Assembly (NCBI RefSeq): GCF_001545155.1
Contig: NZ_CP014226.1
Location: 2,834,387-2,898,386, forward strand
Reading direction: 5' to 3'
Source of the DNA: Halomonas chromatireducens
Lineage (GTDB): Bacteria; Pseudomonadota; Gammaproteobacteria; Pseudomonadales; Halomonadaceae
Length of the DNA: 64,000 nt
In this document: in pieces, positions 60,395 to 64,000 of the stretch
Layout of the letters: the number at the start of each line of letters is the position of its first letter
Position numbering within the stretch: the stretch's first letter is position 1
The notes under the pieces: model-generated
The model's input: the letters and a program-made list of their open reading frames with translations, nothing else
What the model was told of the DNA's origin: nothing
Databases searched by the model: none
Position numbers and translations under genes: made by a program

Positions 60395-61729
60395 TCAGGG
60401 CGTGCTGCGACCTGACCGATCCGCGGACTTGGCATGGGAAAGAAAGAAACGCAGCATCTCCTTGGCCGCATCGGGCCCCTTGGAGTCCGTGTAGGAACCG
60501 CGAGCATCGCCACCCGACCAGGCATGGCCGGCACCGTGAATCACCCATTGCTCCAGGCACGACCGCCCATCCGCATCCTGGTGGCTGGTCTTCGTATAAG
60601 CGTAGCCATTGGGGACCTGTCCCTGCTCCACCGTCTTCCCTGCACTGCCCTCACGGCTGTTTGTCGACTCGCCAGCCGCACGCGAGGCGGCGTACTGAGC
60701 GGCAACGCGATCCGCATTGCTGGGATGCACCGTGGTGTCGCGATCACCGTGGAAGACGATGGCAGGCACCCGCGACTCCCACGTAGACACTCGTGTCGAC
60801 GAGGCCAGTGGACCTGTGCCTCCCTGCATTGCCCCCAATGCATCGGGGAGACTCTGGGCCACGCCGTGAGGAAGCCCCGAGTGCATGCCCACCGCCGCAT
60901 AGAGATCCGGATAGGTCATCGCCATTGTCGTGGCCATGGCGCCACCGGCCGACAGTCCAGCGACATAGGTCCGGCTAGCATCGAGTCCGTACGTGTCGAT
61001 AACCTGGCGGGTCATGCCGGCAAGGATCGACGGCTCACCTCCATCGCGCTGCTGGTCTTCGACCTTGAACCAGTTCCAGCACTTGTTACTGTTGGCGGTC
61101 ATCGGCTGGGCCGGATAGAGCACGCAGAAAAGTTGCTCTTCGGCCAGCCGGTTCATGTTGGTCCCGGCGGCGAAGTCATCGGGGTTCTGCGTGCAGCCAT
61201 GCAGCATGACCACCAGCGGTAGTGCCTGACCATGATAGCCGCTGGGTAGATACAGCTTGTAATCGCGCGAGCCGGCATGGTTGGTAAAGCAGCCAGCGGT
61301 GAACGCGCCAGGCAGTGCTGTCTCGCTGGAGCCCCGCCCCTGCTCGGGCTGGGCCATGGAATCACGCAACTGGCGCCACTTCTCGCGCCAGGCAGAAGGC
61401 AGCCCGATTTCACCGCCCGGTATCGTCCCAGAGGCAGCCTGGCGGGTATGGCCAAACGCCGAGGATGGCGCCCCTCCCCCAGTCGCTGCACCTGTCCGGG
61501 ACGAACCCGACTCCGCAGACGCTGGCTTCGACACCGACACCTCCTCGTCGATGACCTGGCAGGTCCCCTCATAGACGTTACGCGCAGAGCCGCAGGTATC
61601 CCGCGCTTCTTCGTCCCCCGTTCCGCTCTTCCCACCGGGCATCGCGCCCTGGAGCATGGCCATGGCCTCATGCAGCTTCCCGGCGCGGGTGAGCCGCGTC
61701 GCTTCTTCCATTCGTCGCGCGTCGATCAT
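60395..61729 (-). CDS. PHB-depolymerase-family esterase
   Basis: The 444-residue product starts at ATG 61729 (MIDARRMEEATRLTRAGKLH). A low-complexity arm (about 1-135) is followed by the alpha/beta-hydrolase domain: RDYKLYLPSGYHGQALPLV, oxyanion HGC in VMLHGCTQNPDDFAAGT, the lipase box GLSAGGAM, IVFHGDRDTTVHPSN with the catalytic Asp, and the His in VIHGAGHAWSGGDARGSYTD. It belongs to the poly(3-hydroxybutyrate) depolymerase/feruloyl-esterase family. No signal peptide is seen, so it would act inside the cell unless exported otherwise. The RHH regulator gene ends 23 bp upstream. Confidence 0.88.
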   Translation of the reverse strand: MIDARRMEEATRLTRAGKLHEAMAMLQGAMPGGKSGTGDEEARDTCGSARNVYEGTCQVIDEEVSVSKPASAESGSSRTGAATGGGAPSSAFGHTRQAASGTIPGGEIGLPSAWREKWRQLRDSMAQPEQGRGSSETALPGAFTAGCFTNHAGSRDYKLYLPSGYHGQALPLVVMLHGCTQNPDDFAAGTNMNRLAEEQLFCVLYPAQPMTANSNKCWNWFKVEDQQRDGGEPSILAGMTRQVIDTYGLDASRTYVAGLSAGGAMATTMAMTYPDLYAAVGMHSGLPHGVAQSLPDALGAMQGGTGPLASSTRVSTWESRVPAIVFHGDRDTTVHPSNADRVAAQYAASRAAGESTNSREGSAGKTVEQGQVPNGYAYTKTSHQDADGRSCLEQWVIHGAGHAWSGGDARGSYTDSKGPDAAKEMLRFFLSHAKSADRSGRSTP

Positions 61730-61752
61730 CGTCAATGACCCTATTCAGTGAT

Positions 61753-62169
61753 TCAGTGGATTCGATCCGCCAGGGCCGCCTTGACCGCCTTGCTGGCATG
61801 CAGGGCGCCCAGGACGACCACCGACTCGATGGTGGCACGGGCCAGTTCCGGCGATACGTCGTCCGCAATGCTGGCCATGCCCAGGACCTGAATCTGCAGT
61901 GTTTCTCCCGCCGACTGCAGCGCTTCCAGATCTGCGCGGCTGTAATGCTCGAGTCCCAGCACGAAGGCCTTGCGAGACACGGTCTCCCTGACCACCTCGG
62001 CATGGTTCGACAGCTGGTTACGGATGGCCGTGCGGATCAGATCGGTGCGATTGGAATAGAACCCCTCCTGGACCAGCAGGTCGATCTGCCCCAGGTCGAC
62101 CACCCCCAGGTTAATGGTGATCTTCTCGCTGGAGTCGCCGGACTTGCGCCGTAGCTCATGCACGCTCAT
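61753..62169 (-). CDS. Ribbon-helix-helix (CopG-like) transcriptional regulator
   Basis: The 138-residue product starts at 62169 behind GAGG. The N-terminal RHH is clear (about 15-55: EKITINLGVVDLGQIDLLVQ, then EGFYSNRTDLIRTAIRNQL), with the beta strand followed by two helices. The C-terminal half is helical (about 60-138) and may bind a ligand or partner. It is cotranscribed with the esterase gene. Phased 11-bp repeats upstream are its likely operator, so autoregulation is expected. Confidence 0.8.
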   Translation of the reverse strand: MSVHELRRKSGDSSEKITINLGVVDLGQIDLLVQEGFYSNRTDLIRTAIRNQLSNHAEVVRETVSRKAFVLGLEHYSRADLEALQSAGETLQIQVLGMASIADDVSPELARATIESVVVLGALHASKAVKAALADRIH

Positions 62170-62505
62170 ATGTTTTACCTCATTAACCAAGGGGTGGAGC
62201 ACTCAGCGAAACCATCCAAATGGAATCCATATGAACTCCATATACCATCCATATGGATGGTAACTGAATTCCAGCTGAATGGATAGTCAACATGCATGGA
62301 AAAGCCGACTCCCCTGATGTCGAGCCAGCAACCCATGGAAACGCCAGACCCGTTAGCATGGCGGTGCCCCGCTGAGCCCCTTGCCAGTACCTTGTCGAAG
62401 CGGAGATGGAGAAATGAGGAACCGCGTGTACTCAGGGTTTAAGGTAAGGCAATGAAAAAGCATGACAATGGGGGCTGAGCCCACCCGATCAGGGAAGCCA
62501 ACGCG
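62170..62505. promoter_or_regulatory. Divergent promoter region of the RHH/esterase unit and the SiaA-like gene
   Basis: This 336-bp gene-free region is AT-richer than its surroundings at 62210-62290, where the phased repeats lie (separate entry). AGGGAAG lies before the SiaA-like ATG. From 62300 to 62490 I see no clear motif, hairpin or small gene. Confidence 0.5.
62215..62280. repeat. Helically phased 11-bp repeats, putative RHH operator
   Basis: TCCAAAT at 62215 and TCCATAT at 62226, 62237 and 62248 are spaced exactly 11 bp apart, about one helical turn. The next registers hold GGTAACTGAAT (62259) and TCCAGCTGAAT (62270). The last TCCATAT is also part of ATCCATATGGAT, a perfect palindrome at 62247-62258. 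RHH proteins bind cooperatively to such arrays. The array starts 46 bp before the RHH ATG. Confidence 0.75.
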
Positions 62506-64000
62506 ATGGCAGTACACCTCGGACTGCGTGGGAAGTCGGTCGCAACCTTGCTGCTGGCGTGCCTGCTGGCATTGATCCCAGCCCTGTTCATCGGTTGGAA
62601 GACCGTCGATGAGGTACGCCGCCACTTCGCCACGGCCTATGCCGAGCAGTACACACTGCTGCAGATGCATCGCATCTCTGCCCCCGTATCCCGCGAACTG
62701 GCGCTGTCACGACGTTTCGCCAACTCGGTGGTCACCCGCGAGTGGCTACGCCAACCGGATGATCTCGAGCGCCGGGCACGCTTTCTCGCTGAGGCCGAAG
62801 GCTTCCGCCAACAGTTCGGCAGCAACGCCTATTTCATCATCGATCACGCCACTCACGACTACTACTTCGCCGACCGACGCGACGCCGAGCCGCTTCCCCG
62901 CTATCGTCTTTCCAGGGATGAGACCGAGGACGCCTGGTATTTCGCCACCATGACCAGTACGTCCACCTACGATATCGATATCAGCGTCGATCATGTCCTG
63001 CAGCGCAGCATGCTGAGGGTCAACGTCAAGGTGCGCGACAACGGGGAACTGCTTGGCCTGGCCGGTGGCGCCCTCGACCTGGACGACTTCCTGGCACACT
63101 TCATCCGGGCCAGCGCCCCCGGGGTCACGCCAATGATTGTCGACCCCCGAGGCATGATTCAAGCCCACCCCGACCAAGCCCGCGTGGCGCTCGGCGCGGG
63201 TGGCAACCCATTCGATACCGACAATGAGCAGCATATCCAGTCCATGGTAGAAAACGCCGATCAGCGCGACGATCTCAGGCGGGCGATGCAGGGAGCGATA
63301 CGTCGTCCCGGCGATATCCGGTCCCTGCACGTCGAGATCGGTGGCGCACCGAGACTGCTCTCGGTGGGCTACATCCCGGAGCTGCAGTGGCTACTGGTCA
63401 CGTCACTGGACATGCAGGCCGCCAGCATCCTCGAAGGGCGCTGGTTCTGGCCCCTGGTAGGGGGCCTGCTACTGATACTTGCCATCCTGACAGCGGCCTT
63501 TGCCTATGCCACACACTGCCTGATCCTGTCGCCGCTCCACCGATTGACCCTGTCGGCTCGCGCCATCGCCAACGGCGACTATCGCCCGCGACTCCCCACC
63601 GAACGTCGCGACGAGATCGGCGAGCTCTCCCAGGCCTTCTCGCACATGGGGCACCAGGTAGAGGATCATACGCGCAACCTCGAATCCCAGGTACGCCAGC
63701 GCACGCAAGAGCTGGAAACCGCAAATGCGGCCATGGCGGCCGCCCACAAGAAGCTTGGCGATTCCATCCAGTACGCCAGTATCATTCAGCGCGCCATCCT
63801 GCCCGACACCCAGCTCAGCGAACATCTTGCCTCTTGTCACGCCGTACTGTGGAAACCACGCGACACCGTGGGCGGTGATTTCTACGTCTTCCGCGCCACG
63901 CCTAAGGGCTATCTGATCGGTATCGTAGACTGCGCCGGCCACGGCGTGCCCGGCGCCATGATGACCATGCTGGCACGCGCCATCATCGACCACGCCATTG
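62506..64000 (+). CDS. SiaA-like membrane phosphatase (sensor, HAMP, SpoIIE-type PP2C), partial
   Basis: The frame is open from ATG 62506 to the right edge, 498 codons, so the C-terminus is missing. The order is an N-terminal helix (SVATLLLACLLALIPALFIG), a periplasmic Cache-like sensor domain (about 35-300), a second helix (about 312-338), HAMP (LSPLHRLTLSARAIANGDY), a coiled coil (about 385-415), and the beginning of a SpoIIE-type phosphatase (SIQYASIIQRAILP, WKPRDTVGGDFY, GIVDCAGHGVPGAMMTML). This matches SiaA of Pseudomonas, a threonine/serine phosphatase that controls biofilm through SiaC. The partners lie beyond the window, so that role is inferred. Confidence 0.85.
   Translation, partial: MAVHLGLRGKSVATLLLACLLALIPALFIGWKTVDEVRRHFATAYAEQYTLLQMHRISAPVSRELALSRRFANSVVTREWLRQPDDLERRARFLAEAEGFRQQFGSNAYFIIDHATHDYYFADRRDAEPLPRYRLSRDETEDAWYFATMTSTSTYDIDISVDHVLQRSMLRVNVKVRDNGELLGLAGGALDLDDFLAHFIRASAPGVTPMIVDPRGMIQAHPDQARVALGAGGNPFDTDNEQHIQSMVENADQRDDLRRAMQGAIRRPGDIRSLHVEIGGAPRLLSVGYIPELQWLLVTSLDMQAASILEGRWFWPLVGGLLLILAILTAAFAYATHCLILSPLHRLTLSARAIANGDYRPRLPTERRDEIGELSQAFSHMGHQVEDHTRNLESQVRQRTQELETANAAMAAAHKKLGDSIQYASIIQRAILPDTQLSEHLASCHAVLWKPRDTVGGDFYVFRATPKGYLIGIVDCAGHGVPGAMMTMLARAIIDHAI

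Overview
The window is a GC-rich gammaproteobacterial chromosome segment, most probably from the Halomonas group (Halomonadaceae). This rests on gene content and order, not on a database search. It carries large NAD-type glutamate dehydrogenase, both a dimeric (icd) and a monomeric (idh) NADP-isocitrate dehydrogenase, the long 531-residue isocitrate lyase, and the Bpt/Aat N-end-rule transferases beside infA, clpA and clpS. No rRNA, tRNA, CRISPR array, transposase or phage gene was seen. Almost all long open frames antisense to these genes are GC-rich shadows.

Layout. 1-4.9 kb (minus strand): the N-terminal part of NAD-glutamate dehydrogenase, a broken trmA, murI and a hemerythrin-fold protein. 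5-15.4 kb: rarA facing lolA-ftsK, then aat-bpt-infA facing clpA and clpS. 15.5-20.6 kb: icd and idh, then rluE-nudJ. 20.7-25.4 kb: a TetR/MFP/RND efflux cassette sitting exactly between nudJ and mnmA, genes that adjoin in enterobacteria. 25.6-31 kb: mnmA-hflD-purB, PduO-type adenosyltransferase, roxA and a GNAT. 31-34.8 kb: aceA, a glycine-zipper lipoprotein, a small membrane protein and slyD. 34.9-44.1 kb: CDP-alcohol phosphatidyltransferase with a fused TVP38-flavoprotein reductase, exported MsrA, an MFS/LysR pair, an NlpC/P60 lipoprotein and a triple DUF1266-like protein. 44.3-50.9 kb: gabD-gabT, katE, GlsB/YeaQ, DUF924 and a tiny membrane protein. 51-54 kb: ycjX-ycjF and uspA. 54-57.3 kb: a decaying sugar-uptake locus (fused ABC-transporter remnant, broken sensor kinase, intact response regulator). 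57.4-64 kb: HAD phosphatase, RNase II, a PHB-depolymerase-family esterase with an RHH regulator, and the start of a SiaA-like membrane phosphatase.

How the genes fit together. Carbon flow at isocitrate is unusually concentrated: icd, idh and aceA lie within 18 kb. aceA is preceded by a 17-bp palindrome close to the HexR/RccR consensus, so the glyoxylate branch may be under sugar-acid control. The nearby glucose-type ABC transporter has collapsed to an in-frame fusion of solute-binding protein and ATPase with an extra nonsense codon, and its neighbouring sensor kinase has a nonsense codon plus a homopolymer frameshift. Together these suggest loss of that sugar route. GABA degradation (gabDT) and glutamate dehydrogenase point to amino-acid catabolism.

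The most striking structures are (1) trmA with a central segment replaced by foreign DNA that includes an antisense malic-enzyme-like fragment, (2) the sugar-transport/sensor pseudogene cluster, (3) helically phased 11-bp repeats upstream of the RHH-esterase operon, (4) twin near-identical TetR operators flanking tetR and the efflux genes, and (5) the HexR-like site before aceA. No wholly new multi-gene system could be demonstrated.
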